From positions 310,001 to 374,000 of the forward strand of contig NZ_JACXST010000003.1 in NCBI RefSeq assembly GCF_014850975.1: 64,000 nucleotides of DNA. Direction: 5' to 3'. Source of the DNA: Methylomonas fluvii (GTDB lineage Bacteria > Pseudomonadota > Gammaproteobacteria > Methylococcales > Methylomonadaceae). Numbering within the stretch: position 1 is the first letter of the stretch; every line of letters starts with the position of its first letter. Below the pieces are notes generated by a model. It did not search any database. It saw only the letters and a program-made list of their open reading frames with translations, and was not told the DNA's origin. This document shows positions 35,970 to 45,709 of this stretch, in pieces. A program made the translations under genes and the position numbers.

Positions 35970-38648
35970 TTAACTGGGTATGGGTAAAAACCCCTTCAGT
36001 TCCGCGACACAAGAACCGCAACCGCTACCGGCGCTCAAACAGGCGCTGATGTCTGCGACGCTTTGCAATTGCTGGGCTTGCACCGCGTGTCGGATGGTTT
36101 TTTCGCCCACATTGAAACACGAACAGACGATTCGGCCAATATCGGCTTCACCTTTCGGCGGTAGTCCGCTCAGCAAACTCAGGCGCTCGGCTCTGCTTAG
36201 CTGTTTTTTAGCGAACAAACTGCCCAGCCAGCCCGGCTCCGGCAATTCGCAATCCGGGCCGACCAGCAGACAGGCTTGTAACTCGTGGTCCGGTAAATAA
36301 GCGGTGCGGTAATGCCCGGCTTGTTGATCGCTGTACTCCAGCCAGCAGCTATCGTCGTCACGATGCTCGACGGTGGCTAGCAGGCTGCGGCTCCAGGCCC
36401 GCCAGTCCTGACCCGGATTGGTGGAAGCCAATTCGTAGCGAAAATAACCGTCGCCGCGCACGCTGACTTGATACTCGGCGCCGGCGATTTGCAAGGGACG
36501 GCGCGACAAAATGGTGGCATACCAACGTGCCGGCCAGGCGTGGATTGCCGCCGGCGTTTGCTTGCTTTCGGGTTGTCCGGATTGCGGATCAACCACCGGA
36601 TTGACCACTGCGCCCATGCGGCCGTGGCTGCTGAGTTGTTCGGTCCAGTGCATAGGCACGAATAGACTGCCGATTTGTTGCCCCGGATTGAGATCGATGC
36701 GGGCCAGCATACTGCCCCACCGGCTTTGGACCAGCGCCAGACTGCGCGCGGATAAACCGAGGCGTTCAGCATCGGCAGGGTGTACCTCGACGAAGGGTTC
36801 GGGGCGGTGCGCGTTTAATTTGGCGGCCAGACTGGTACGTGTCATCGTGTGCCATTGGTCACGCAGGCGGCCGGTATTCAGCGTAAACGGATAATCGCTA
36901 TCCGGTGCGTTAAGCGGCGGACGCGGGGTAATCGGGATGAAGCGGGCTTTACGATTGCTGGTGTAATACCGGCCGTCAGCAAACATTCTGGCGGTGCCTG
37001 CATTTTGCTGGTGAGTGACCGGCCATTGCACCGGTTGCAGCGCATCGAAGTCCCGACGATCAATCTCGGCAAACGCCGATAGATTAAAGTCGCGCGGCTG
37101 ATGCTCGGCATCGTTTTCAAACGCCGACAGTGCCGCGTGTTCACGAAAAATATCGGCGCTGGATTGGTAATTAAAGGCGTCCTTAAAACCCATGCGCTGC
37201 GCGACTTGGCTAATGATCCACCAATCGTGCCGGGCTGTGCCGGAGGCAGGAAACAGCGGCCGTTGCCGGGAGATGCGCCGTTCCAGGTTGGTGACGGTGC
37301 CGTCTTTCTCGCTCCAGCCGGTGGCCGGCAGCAGCACATGGGCCAACTTGGCGGTATCGGTGTTGGCGATGCAATCGGAAACCACTACCAATTCGCATTG
37401 CTGCAAAGCACGTTTCACTTTGTCGGCGTCCGGCATCGACACCACCGGATTGGTCGCCATGATCCATACGGCCTTAATTTTACCGGCGGCAATAGCGTCG
37501 AACATCGCCACGGCCTTCAAACCTTGTTTGTCGGCAACTTTATTGCTGCCCCAAAAGCGGCCGACTCTATCGACGTGTTCCGGGTTTTCCAAGTCCATAT
37601 GCGCAGCCAGGGTGTTGGCCAAACCGCCCACTTCGCGGCCGCCCATCGCGTTAGGTTGGCCGGTAAACGAGAACGGCCCCATGCCCGGCTTGCCGATGCG
37701 GCCACTGGCCAGGTGGCAGTTGATGATAGCGTTGCATTTATCCGAACCGGAGCTGGATTGGTTGATGCCTTGCGAATAGACCGTGACGGTTTTCTCGGTG
37801 CTGGCAAACCAGTCGAACAGTGTGGCGACGGCTGCGCTGGACAAGCCGCAGCCGGCGGCAACCTGCTCGATACTGCCGGCGGTTTTCACAGCCTCGTGCA
37901 ATGCGGCTTCAAAACCTTCGGTATGCGTATCGATATAAGTTTGATCGATCCGGCCGTTTTGCTGCAAATATGCCAGAATGCCGTTGAACAATAGTGCATC
38001 CATGCCCGGTTTAACCGGCAGGTGTAAATCGGCGATGTCGCAACTGGCCGTGCTGCGCGGATCGATCACCACAATCTTTAAATTTGGGTTGTTTTCCTTA
38101 GCCTTGCGGATGCGTTGAAAGGCAATCGGATGGCACCAGGCGGCATTGGAGCCGACCAGTAAAATCAACTCGGCCAGTTCCAGGTCTTCGTAATTGCAAG
38201 GCACGGTATCGGCGCCGAACGCGCGTTTGTAGCCGACTACCGCCGAGGACATGCACAAACGCGAATTGGTGTCGATATTAGCGGTGCCGATGAAGCCTTT
38301 CATTAGTTTGTTGGCGACATAGTAATCCTCGGTCAGCAATTGTCCGGAGACATAAAACGCCACTGCTTCGGGACCGTGTTGTTCGATTATTGCGTTAAAT
38401 CGTTCCGCGACGTGGTTTAAGGCATTGTCCCAATCCACTTGCTGCCCTTGAATGCTGGGGTAGAGCAGGCGGTTTTCCAGCGACACGGTATCGCCCAGCG
38501 TCGCGCCTTTTGAGCAAAGTCTGCCGAAATTGGCCGGGTGGTTACTGTCGCCTTTGATGCTGACCCGGTGCGTCGCCTGATCTTCTATCGTGGCTTCGAT
38601 GCCGCAGCCGACGCCGCAATAAGGACAAGTGGTTTTGATGGTGTTCAT
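35970..38648 (-). CDS. nasA: Assimilatory nitrate reductase catalytic subunit
   Basis: This 892-aa cytoplasmic molybdopterin enzyme reduces nitrate to nitrite. The N-terminus holds the [4Fe-4S] cysteines (CPYCGVGCG and RLCSKG), followed by the molybdopterin oxidoreductase body (SNAAWCHPIAFQRIRKAK, VYSQGINQSSSG, GPFSFTGQPNAMGGREVGGL) and the dinucleotide-binding domain (TGRLRDQWHTMTRTS). The C-terminus carries a BFD-like [2Fe-2S] domain (VCSCFNVGE ... GSGCGSCVAELK). That matches NasA of the NADH-linked bacterial type. It is the last gene of the nitrate operon, 12 bases after the FAD reductase gene. Confidence 0.93.
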   Translation of the reverse strand: MNTIKTTCPYCGVGCGIEATIEDQATHRVSIKGDSNHPANFGRLCSKGATLGDTVSLENRLLYPSIQGQQVDWDNALNHVAERFNAIIEQHGPEAVAFYVSGQLLTEDYYVANKLMKGFIGTANIDTNSRLCMSSAVVGYKRAFGADTVPCNYEDLELAELILLVGSNAAWCHPIAFQRIRKAKENNPNLKIVVIDPRSTASCDIADLHLPVKPGMDALLFNGILAYLQQNGRIDQTYIDTHTEGFEAALHEAVKTAGSIEQVAAGCGLSSAAVATLFDWFASTEKTVTVYSQGINQSSSGSDKCNAIINCHLASGRIGKPGMGPFSFTGQPNAMGGREVGGLANTLAAHMDLENPEHVDRVGRFWGSNKVADKQGLKAVAMFDAIAAGKIKAVWIMATNPVVSMPDADKVKRALQQCELVVVSDCIANTDTAKLAHVLLPATGWSEKDGTVTNLERRISRQRPLFPASGTARHDWWIISQVAQRMGFKDAFNYQSSADIFREHAALSAFENDAEHQPRDFNLSAFAEIDRRDFDALQPVQWPVTHQQNAGTARMFADGRYYTSNRKARFIPITPRPPLNAPDSDYPFTLNTGRLRDQWHTMTRTSLAAKLNAHRPEPFVEVHPADAERLGLSARSLALVQSRWGSMLARIDLNPGQQIGSLFVPMHWTEQLSSHGRMGAVVNPVVDPQSGQPESKQTPAAIHAWPARWYATILSRRPLQIAGAEYQVSVRGDGYFRYELASTNPGQDWRAWSRSLLATVEHRDDDSCWLEYSDQQAGHYRTAYLPDHELQACLLVGPDCELPEPGWLGSLFAKKQLSRAERLSLLSGLPPKGEADIGRIVCSCFNVGEKTIRHAVQAQQLQSVADISACLSAGSGCGSCVAELKGFLPIPS

Positions 38649-38660
38649 GTGTAAAGGAAT

Positions 38661-39884
38661 TTAAGCCGCGCGCGCTAGCGGGGTTCTGCCGAACATCAAG
38701 CGGTCGCGGATCGCGGCAATCGGCGTGCTTTCTTTAACCAAATTCAGATACCAGGCGCTGTCGCTGGTGTCGCCGTACAAAATAACGCCGACTACGATGT
38801 CGCCGCGCAGGACGATTTTTTTATAGATGCCCAGGCCGTGGTCGATCAACTGCAAAATCTGGCATTCGCTGTCGCCTTCGAAATCGCCCACCGAAAATAA
38901 ATCGATGCCGGTGACTTTCAACATCGTCGCGGACGACAAGGTTTTAAATTGGCTGTCGGCCTGGCCCGCCAGTTGTTGCGCGCAGACTTTGGCCTGTTCG
39001 TAGACCGGCGCGACCAAACCGAACAGTTCGCCCCGGTGTTGCACGCATTCGCCGACCGAGAATATCGCCGGGTCGCTGCTACGCATCCGGTCGTCCACCA
39101 CGATGCCGTGCTGGCACTCCAGACCAATGCGTTTAGCCAGACTGATATTGGGTTTGATGCCGGTGGACATGATCAGCATGTCGGCCGGTAAGATGCTGCC
39201 GTTACTTAGCGTCACTGCGCTAATATGCCCGTCCTGGTTGTCTATGCGTTGGATAGTGGCGCCGAGATGAAACTGGATACCTTTATCCGCCAATTGCCGC
39301 TGTAAAAACGCCGCGGCCTTAGCATCCAATTGCCGGTTCAACAAATGGCCGGCACGGTTAATGACACTGACTTGCATACCGCGCTGCAATAGGCCGTTGG
39401 CGGCTTCTAGCCCCAGTAAACCGCCGCCCAGAATGACCGCATGGCGTTTGCTGGCGGCTTTTTTGATCATGGTTTCCACGTCGGCGATGTCTCTAAAGCC
39501 CAGTACGCCTTCGACGTCGCGGCCCGGTATGTCCAGCATCAGCGGCAAGGAGCCGGTAGCGATCAACAGTTTGTCGTAAAACGCGCAGGTGCCGTCATGG
39601 GCAATCACACAGCGGCGTTCGCGATCCACATCGACAACCGCTTTGTCCGGTCCGCAATACAAGGTCACGCGGTTTTTTAGATACCAATCAAAATCGTGAA
39701 TCATGATGTCGGCAACGCTTTTGGCGCCGAACAGCACCGGTGTCAGCATGATGCGATTGTAATTGCCGTGGGGTTCGGCGCCGAACACGGTGATGTCGTA
39801 GCGGCCAGGCGCGGTCTGAATCAATTCGTCAACGGTACGCATGCCGGCCATGCCATTGCCTATCACTACCAATTTGAGTTTCAT
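38661..39884 (-). CDS. FAD-dependent NAD(P)H reductase, probable nitrate reductase electron-transfer subunit
   Basis: This 407-aa pyridine-nucleotide disulfide-type oxidoreductase has an FAD motif at the start (VVIGNGMAGMRTVDEL), an NAD(P)H motif GGGLLGLEAANGL at about residue 152, and TGIKPNISLAKRIGL plus an FSVGECVQHRG FAD contact. It matches the N-terminal FAD domain of assimilatory nitrite reductase NirB, but it stops before any siroheme domain. It therefore most likely feeds electrons to the nitrate reductase encoded downstream (NasB/NasC role) rather than reducing nitrite itself. No siroheme nitrite reductase gene is in the window. Confidence 0.85.
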   Translation of the reverse strand: MKLKLVVIGNGMAGMRTVDELIQTAPGRYDITVFGAEPHGNYNRIMLTPVLFGAKSVADIMIHDFDWYLKNRVTLYCGPDKAVVDVDRERRCVIAHDGTCAFYDKLLIATGSLPLMLDIPGRDVEGVLGFRDIADVETMIKKAASKRHAVILGGGLLGLEAANGLLQRGMQVSVINRAGHLLNRQLDAKAAAFLQRQLADKGIQFHLGATIQRIDNQDGHISAVTLSNGSILPADMLIMSTGIKPNISLAKRIGLECQHGIVVDDRMRSSDPAIFSVGECVQHRGELFGLVAPVYEQAKVCAQQLAGQADSQFKTLSSATMLKVTGIDLFSVGDFEGDSECQILQLIDHGLGIYKKIVLRGDIVVGVILYGDTSDSAWYLNLVKESTPIAAIRDRLMFGRTPLARAA

Positions 39885-39925
39885 GAGTTTTCAGTGGTAT
39901 TTGCGAAGATTGGTGGGAAATCGGA

Positions 39926-39950
39926 CGCAAACTGTGCAAGACAGTTTGCG
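39926..39950. repeat. Perfect 10-bp hairpin between the porin and FAD reductase genes
   Basis: CGCAAACTGT (39926-39935) pairs with ACAGTTTGCG (39941-39950) across a five-base loop. There is no T-run on either strand, so it is more likely an mRNA stability or processing element within the nitrate operon than a terminator. Confidence 0.6.
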
Positions 39951-39960
39951 CCGCTGCTGC

Positions 39961-41253
39961 CTAGAAGCTGACGTTGCCTTGCATCCAAATCACTTGGGTG
40001 TCGGGGAACGCCGGGTTATCGCTGTTAAAGTTCGCGTACTTGGCTAACAGCGAGTAATGTTTGCCAAACTTTTTCAGGGCCTGAAAATCCCATTCCTTAC
40101 CGTATTCTATTTTGCCGGTATCGTCTTTAAAGTCGTGATAGACGCCGGTAATGATCAAGCTGTCGTTCATTGCTTTGTAGCTGGCGGTGGCGAAGACGTC
40201 GCGGATACCATTAGCAGGCGTGGTTAGAAATAAATCGGCCCAACCCTGGAAAGCGTGATTGGTGCCCAACGGGGTTTGAAAAGTCCTGCCGGCTCCGTAG
40301 CCATTTAGCTGCTCCACGGCACCTGATACGGTCAGATTGTAAGCACTGGCCCCCGCCATCAGATTGAAGCGGTCGGCCTGATAGTGGTTGGGGTTGTCGC
40401 CGTAGTCCGATTGTTTGCTCCATTCGGCGGTGTAGATGGCGTTGACGGTGTCAAAAAACTGCGGCGATTTGCCGTCGAAGCGTAGACCGTAGGTTTGGGA
40501 GGAGTTAGCGTAGTTGGCGCGTTCGCGGTAATCCAGCCAATATCCGTAACCAATCAGGTTGCCCCAGTCATTGATCTTGTAATTCAGGTTTAAGAATGGG
40601 GCGTTTATCGAATGCGTTTCACCGAATATGTTTTGAATGTGATCGATATAGCCGACGTTTGCGGTCAACCCGAACAAGGTCTGATTGTTGTGGGTGACCA
40701 GAATCGAGTCATAGGTCATTTCCATCTGCCGCCAGCCCACGTTACCGATGAAGCGGTCGTCGTCCAGTTTGATGCGTTGCCGGCCGACTTTGATCAGGGT
40801 GTCCGCAATGCCTTTATAGCTTACCCAGAATTGATTCAGCTCGTTGCGGGCCGGGTCGGCAATCACGGCATAGTTGCGGTCACGGTTTGTGGTGGTACCG
40901 CCGCGGTCGTAGTCTGCTTGCGCCGCATAGAGGCCTTCGTATTCCGCGTAACCTTGAAAATCGTGGAAAACCGGCGTCAGGAAACCCAGTCGCAGCCGCA
41001 CGGTATTGGCGTTGGCGGTTTCCACGGGCTGGCCGCCCATATTGGCGGGTTTACGGACAGAGTTGTCTTTATCGACATTCTCCCAGCGGTAGTTCAAATC
41101 CATTTTTACCGCGCCGTTACTGCCGTAATGGTAAAAATTCAAGGCGTCTTCTACTTCTTTGGTGATGTCGGCGGCAACCGGCAGACTGACGAAGGTGAGT
41201 GATAATAGTGTCGCCGGTAACTTGCCGGTTTGACGTTTGAGTGTTTGCGGCAT
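39961..41253 (-). CDS. Outer-membrane alginate-export-family beta-barrel, probable nitrate porin
   Basis: This 430-aa exported protein has a signal peptide (cut near SLPVAADIT). An alternating-hydrophobic barrel of the alginate_exp/AlgE-like family follows, including VKMDLNYRWENVDKDN, FQGYAEYEGLYA, QFWVSYKGIADTLIKVGRQR and a final strand ending IWMQGNVSF with C-terminal Phe. Family members are outer-membrane anion channels. It lies between the nitrate ABC transporter genes and the reductase genes on the same strand, so it probably lets nitrate across the outer membrane. True alginate export is unlikely since no alginate genes are near. Confidence 0.8.
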   Translation of the reverse strand: MPQTLKRQTGKLPATLLSLTFVSLPVAADITKEVEDALNFYHYGSNGAVKMDLNYRWENVDKDNSVRKPANMGGQPVETANANTVRLRLGFLTPVFHDFQGYAEYEGLYAAQADYDRGGTTTNRDRNYAVIADPARNELNQFWVSYKGIADTLIKVGRQRIKLDDDRFIGNVGWRQMEMTYDSILVTHNNQTLFGLTANVGYIDHIQNIFGETHSINAPFLNLNYKINDWGNLIGYGYWLDYRERANYANSSQTYGLRFDGKSPQFFDTVNAIYTAEWSKQSDYGDNPNHYQADRFNLMAGASAYNLTVSGAVEQLNGYGAGRTFQTPLGTNHAFQGWADLFLTTPANGIRDVFATASYKAMNDSLIITGVYHDFKDDTGKIEYGKEWDFQALKKFGKHYSLLAKYANFNSDNPAFPDTQVIWMQGNVSF

Positions 41254-41283
41254 AAGGCCCCTAGAGAAACAAGCGGTTATAAA

Positions 41284-43044
41284 TTAATGGGTGTGATCGC
41301 ATTCGGACAGGAAGGTCAGCAGGCTCTCCCGGTATTTGTAGTAATCAGGATGCTCCAGTAAGGCCTTACGAGTACGCGGCCGAGGCAGGTCGATTTCTTG
41401 AATTTTGCCGATTTTGGCGTGCGGGCCGTTGGTCATCATCACGACACGGTCGGCCAACAAAATGGCTTCGTCGACGTCGTGCGTTACGACGATGGCGGTG
41501 ACGTGGGTGCGCTCCCAGACTTCCATCAATACTTCCTGCAATTCCCAACGCGTTAATGAATCGAGCATACCGAACGGTTCGTCGAGCAGCAGCAATTTCG
41601 GCGACAGGGCAAAGGCACGGGCGATGCCGACGCGTTGGCGCATGCCGTTGGACATGTCCCCGGCTTTTTTGAACATAGCATCGGCCAGACCGACCCGGGT
41701 CAGGTAGTATTCGACGATGTCCTCGCGTTCGTCTTGCGAGGCATGTGGGTAGACTTTATCCACGCCCAGCATCACGTTTTCGAAGGCGGTCAGCCAAGGA
41801 AATAGGCTGGGGGCCTGAAACACTACGCCACGGTCCGGGCCGGCGCCGTTGATTTCCCGGTTATCTAAGATAATGCCGCCTTCGGAAATCTCGTTCAGGC
41901 CGGCAGTCATTGACAACACCGTGGATTTGCCGCAACCGGAGTGGCCGATGATTGAAATGAATTCGCCTTTCTTCATTTTCATGTCAAACCCGTCTACCAC
42001 TTTGACGGTACTGTTGCCGTCCGGCGTCGGGTAGATTTTCGAGAGACTGGCAAATTCCAAGTAACGGGCTTTGCCTAGGTCGCGGGCACTAGGTTTCAGT
42101 GCGGAGGTATCCAGTTTCCAATCGTTGCTAGTGTTGGGACGCACATCCGGCAGCTTGAGTTTGTCACCGCTGTCGGCTTGCGCTTTTTCCATGCCGATAT
42201 TCATCAGGTAACGGGTGATTTCGGCGCGCAGACGCTTAAATTCCTCGTTATGGTTCAATGCGGTGCGGTCGCGCGGCCGCTCCAGATTGACCGTAAAGGC
42301 CGGGCCGAAGCTGGCGTCCGGGCCGGGATTGAGCGGAATGACCCGGTCGGCCATGTATATGGCTTCGTCCACGTCATTGGTAATCAGGATGACGGTCTTT
42401 TTGTCCTGTTCCCAAATTTGCAGAATCTCGTCTTGCAAGTTGCCGCGGGTTAACGCGTCCAGAGCGCTGAGCGGTTCGTCGAGCAGCAAAATATCCGGGT
42501 TGGCGGCCAGCGCCCTGGCCACGTTGACGCGTTGGCGCATGCCGCCTGACAGTTCACCCGGTTTTTTGTCCATCGCCCGGCCCAGGTTCACCATTTTGAC
42601 GTATTTTTCGGTATGCGCGCGGCGTTGTGCCGGCGTCCAATCCTTGAAAATCGCATCCACCGCCAGCGCCACGTTTTCGTAAACCGTCAGCCAGGGCATT
42701 AAAGAATAGTTTTGAAACACCACGCCGCGATCCGGTCCCGGTTCGGTGATCGGCTGGCCTTGTTTCAATAGTTCGCCACTGTCGGCATGGATTAAACCGG
42801 CAATCATCGATACCAAGGTCGTTTTGCCGCTGCCGGAAAAACCGACAATGGCAATAAACTCGCCTTCGCGAATATCCAGATTAATGTCTCTGAGGATGGA
42901 GGTTTTATCTTTGCCTTCTCCGTAGGACTTACAAACATTTTTTAACTCTACTAGCGGCTTATACGCGTCGTTGGCAGGAACGGAAGACATGGTGGATTGT
43001 TTGAGCATGGAAAGTTCGATGATTTTGGCTTGGGCGGCGCTCAT
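41284..43044 (-). CDS. Nitrate ABC transporter ATPase, two ABC domains fused in one chain
   Basis: This 586-aa cytoplasmic protein has two nitrate/taurine-type ABC domains. Domain 1 has Walker [10 protein letters not shown], signature LSGGMRQR, Walker [13 protein letters not shown], and Asn replacing the switch histidine in [10 protein letters not shown]. Domain 2 has GHSGCGKST, altered signature [20 protein letters not shown] and an intact ITHDVDEA-type switch (VVTHDVDEA). The composite site built from domain 1 Walker motifs and the domain 2 signature should therefore be degenerate, leaving one fully canonical site. Cyanobacterial NrtC instead fuses one ABC to a binding-protein domain, so this is a different fusion. 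It lies 10 bases after the permease gene. Confidence 0.9.
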   Translation of the reverse strand: MSAAQAKIIELSMLKQSTMSSVPANDAYKPLVELKNVCKSYGEGKDKTSILRDINLDIREGEFIAIVGFSGSGKTTLVSMIAGLIHADSGELLKQGQPITEPGPDRGVVFQNYSLMPWLTVYENVALAVDAIFKDWTPAQRRAHTEKYVKMVNLGRAMDKKPGELSGGMRQRVNVARALAANPDILLLDEPLSALDALTRGNLQDEILQIWEQDKKTVILITNDVDEAIYMADRVIPLNPGPDASFGPAFTVNLERPRDRTALNHNEEFKRLRAEITRYLMNIGMEKAQADSGDKLKLPDVRPNTSNDWKLDTSALKPSARDLGKARYLEFASLSKIYPTPDGNSTVKVVDGFDMKMKKGEFISIIGHSGCGKSTVLSMTAGLNEISEGGIILDNREINGAGPDRGVVFQAPSLFPWLTAFENVMLGVDKVYPHASQDEREDIVEYYLTRVGLADAMFKKAGDMSNGMRQRVGIARAFALSPKLLLLDEPFGMLDSLTRWELQEVLMEVWERTHVTAIVVTHDVDEAILLADRVVMMTNGPHAKIGKIQEIDLPRPRTRKALLEHPDYYKYRESLLTFLSECDHTH

Positions 43045-43054
43045 GACGGCATCC

Positions 43055-44068
43055 TCAGATTTTTTGGAACGAGAACAGGTTTTGCAGCGAGTGCATTACC
43101 CGGTCGAGAACGAAACCGATAATACCGATGGTAAATACTGCCACCATGATCCTGCTCAAGGAATTGGAACTGCCGTTTTGGAATTCATCCCAGACGAATT
43201 TGCCTAAACCGGGGTTTTGCGCCAGCATCTCGGCAGCGATTAACACCATCCAACCCACGCCCAAGGATAGGCGCATCCCGGTAAAGATATAAGGCAAAGC
43301 CGAGGGTAGAATGATGCGTTTGATTTGCGTGGCCCAATCCAGCCGTAACACTTTGCCGACGTTCACCAGGTCGCGGTCAATGGAGGACACGCCGACAGCG
43401 GTGTTGATCAGCGTCGGCCACAGGGAGCACAAAGTCACAGTGATGGCCGAAGTGACGAAGGATTTGGCGAACCAGGAATCGTCGTCAGTGACGTACAGGG
43501 CGCTGACCACCAAGGTGACTATTGGCAGCCAAGCCAGCGGCGATACCGGTTTGAAGATTTGGATCAGCGGGTTAAACGCGGTATTCAGCACCGGGCTCAT
43601 GCCGCAGATGATGCCCAGTGGCACGGCGATCAGCGTGGCGATGATAAAGCCGGCAAACACGGTGCGCAGGCTGGTAAAAATTTGGTCCAGATAAGTCGGT
43701 TTGCCGGTGTAGGGGCGGGGTTTGATTTCGGCCTTGGGATCTTCGGCCAGTTTTTCTTTATTCCGCACATCCTGGCGTTGATAAAACTCGGCCATCTTGG
43801 TCTTTTCAGCGTAATGCTCGCTGACCAGACCGCTGACTTCCGACCAGACCGCGACCGGGCCGGGAATGGCACCCAAGCTGGTGTTGATCCGCGCGGCGGT
43901 GACGCTCCAAAACCCTAAAAACAAGATGAAAGCGATGATGGGCACGCCCATCACCAGCCATAACTGGCGCATTTGTTGGGCAGGGTTTTCACCGGCGGCG
44001 ATTTTGACTAAGGGTACGAACCAGGTCAGGCCGGTGATATTAAAGAATTTGATCAATGTATTAGTCAT
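43055..44068 (-). CDS. nrtB: Nitrate ABC transporter permease
   Basis: This 337-aa inner-membrane permease of the NrtB/SsuC family has a first span ([19 protein letters not shown]) and a long periplasmic insert rich in charge (about 95-130). A five-span permease core follows, with the coupling motif region [19 protein letters not shown] and [19 protein letters not shown]. It forms the channel for nitrate powered by the double ATPase encoded 10 bases downstream. It follows the binding-protein gene by 91 bases. Confidence 0.92.
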   Translation of the reverse strand: MTNTLIKFFNITGLTWFVPLVKIAAGENPAQQMRQLWLVMGVPIIAFILFLGFWSVTAARINTSLGAIPGPVAVWSEVSGLVSEHYAEKTKMAEFYQRQDVRNKEKLAEDPKAEIKPRPYTGKPTYLDQIFTSLRTVFAGFIIATLIAVPLGIICGMSPVLNTAFNPLIQIFKPVSPLAWLPIVTLVVSALYVTDDDSWFAKSFVTSAITVTLCSLWPTLINTAVGVSSIDRDLVNVGKVLRLDWATQIKRIILPSALPYIFTGMRLSLGVGWMVLIAAEMLAQNPGLGKFVWDEFQNGSSNSLSRIMVAVFTIGIIGFVLDRVMHSLQNLFSFQKI

Positions 44069-44159
44069 GTCTTTACTCGCTTGTCTTAATGGTGTCGGTA
44101 AAAAAGATGCGTCCTTGCATCAACATACGGTCCTTGTGTAGAGCACCCACCAGAGTTTT

Positions 44160-45554
44160 TTAGTCAACAATCTTGCCGCCGGAGACGGTTTGCTTGCCTT
44201 TCAAGCCAATCGGAAATTTGGCCAGATAATCATTAGGTTTGTTGGCATCGAACGGAATTTTGTCGATGAAAAAGTTTTGCGACGGCTTGATGCTGGTATC
44301 CGCCGGGAAATCTTCGGCTTTGGCTTTACCTTCCGCGACCAATTCCTTTGCGGCGGCCAAGTAAATGTCAGGGCGATAAACTTTTTTCGCGGTTTCCAGA
44401 TACCAGTTGTCCGGTTTGTATTCGTTGATCATGCCCCAGCGACGCAACTGGGTCAGATACCAGACCGCACTGCTGTATGAAGGGTAGCTGGCGCCGTGGC
44501 GAAAGAAGGTGTTGAAGTCAGGTAAGGCACGTTTGTCGCCTTTCTCATATTCGAAGGTACCGTTCATACTAGCCGCCAATACATCAACATCTGCGCCGAC
44601 GTATTGTTTTTGCGACAGCATTTCGATGGCTTCTTTGCGGTTTTTGTTGTTTTCCGCGTCCAGCCACATAGCGGCGCGAATCAAGGCTTTGGTGACGGCT
44701 AAGTAAGTATTGGGGTATTTTTCCGCCCAAGCTTGGGTGACGCCGAAGACTTTTTCCGGCGTATCTTTCCAGAGTTCTTCGTCGGTGATCACGGGTACGC
44801 CGATGCCTTTAAATACGGCCTGTTGATTCCAGGGTTCGCCGACGCAGTAGCCGAAAATGGTGCCCGATTCCAGCGTAGCCGGCATTTGTGGTGGTGGGGT
44901 GACCGCCAACAGGGCGTCGGCATTGATTTGTCCGGAGGTATCTTGCGGCGGCGCATAAAAACCGGGATTGATGCCACCGGCAGCCAGCCAGTAACGCAGT
45001 TTGACGTTGTGGCTGCCGGGTGGGAAAGTCATCGCCATGTTAAACGGTTTGCCTTCCGCTTTGAATTTATCGACGACCGGTTTCAGTGCGTCGGCCTTAA
45101 TCGGATGTGCCGGTTTGCCGCCTTCCATAGGGACATTGGCTTTCATTTGTTTCCAGATGTCATTGGAGACCGTAATCGCGTTACCGTTGAAACCCATGCT
45201 GAAGGCGGAGACGATATCCGCTTTGGCACCGTAGCCCGCACTATAACCCAAGGGTGCGGATGCCAACATATGCGAGCCGTCCAGTTCGCCGTTGATTACC
45301 CGGTCCATCACCACTTTCCAGTTGGCTTGCGCTTCCAATTGCACGAATAAACCTTCTTCCTCAAAAAAACCTTTTTCCGCAGCCACCGCCAGCGGTGCCA
45401 TATCGGTCAATTTGATAAAACCGAATTTCAAATCTTCTTTTTCCAGTTTGCCGGCGGCGAAGCTGTGGTTGGAAAAGCCTAATATGCCCAGCGCGACGAC
45501 CGAGCTGAATGCGGCGGCAAGTGTCTTTGGGGTGAAAATGCGGTTCTGTTTCAT
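44160..45554 (-). CDS. nrtA: Nitrate ABC transporter periplasmic substrate-binding protein
   Basis: This 464-aa NrtA/CmpA-family protein has a signal peptide (cut near SFAAGKLEKED). The mature domain begins LKFGFIKLTDMAPLAVAAEK and contains GYSAGYGAKADIVSAFSMG and FCVGEPWN-like GYCVGEPWNQQAVFKG, typical of nitrate or nitrite binding. ATG at 45554 is preceded by AGGAACC; the open frame further upstream runs into a leader terminator. It is the first gene of the operon, placing it directly under leader-RNA control. Confidence 0.92.
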   Translation of the reverse strand: MKQNRIFTPKTLAAAFSSVVALGILGFSNHSFAAGKLEKEDLKFGFIKLTDMAPLAVAAEKGFFEEEGLFVQLEAQANWKVVMDRVINGELDGSHMLASAPLGYSAGYGAKADIVSAFSMGFNGNAITVSNDIWKQMKANVPMEGGKPAHPIKADALKPVVDKFKAEGKPFNMAMTFPPGSHNVKLRYWLAAGGINPGFYAPPQDTSGQINADALLAVTPPPQMPATLESGTIFGYCVGEPWNQQAVFKGIGVPVITDEELWKDTPEKVFGVTQAWAEKYPNTYLAVTKALIRAAMWLDAENNKNRKEAIEMLSQKQYVGADVDVLAASMNGTFEYEKGDKRALPDFNTFFRHGASYPSYSSAVWYLTQLRRWGMINEYKPDNWYLETAKKVYRPDIYLAAAKELVAEGKAKAEDFPADTSIKPSQNFFIDKIPFDANKPNDYLAKFPIGLKGKQTVSGGKIVD

Positions 45555-45585
45555 GTCGGTTCCTGTCAATTGAGAAAAATCGGCC

Positions 45586-45709
45586 AAAAAAAAGGCGTCT
45601 ATGTCCGACTTGTTTGCAAGCCGGACAGTAGACGCCTTTGTCTTTAGTGCTCAACAGTGAGCGGGGTTTTGGTTTACCACTCCTACACTGGAGTATTGCT
45701 GCTAACCAA
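45586..45709 (-). promoter_or_regulatory. ANTAR-type two-hairpin leader with intrinsic terminator before nrtA
   Basis: Read on the minus strand, the leader first forms a hairpin ACTCC-AGTGTA-GGAGT (45679-45694) inside an outer stem TTGGTT/AACCAA. Next comes GCTC-ACTGTT-GAGC (45649-45662). Then a long stem AAAGGCGTCTA...TAGACGCCTTT (45591-45639) is followed by eight T. Both small hairpins have six-base loops with A at position 1 and G at position 4, the rule for RNA bound by ANTAR antiterminators such as NasT/NasR. The arrangement predicts that nitrate releases termination upstream of nrtA. No nasT gene lies in the window. Confidence 0.8.

Noticed and set aside
38661-39884. Calling the FAD protein a full nitrite reductase large subunit
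   Set aside because: It has only the FAD/NAD(P)H part of NirB and no siroheme or iron-sulfur domain.
45361-45654. Minus-strand frame of 97 codons at the start of nrtA
   Set aside because: It begins inside the leader terminator hairpin and runs out of frame through nrtA.
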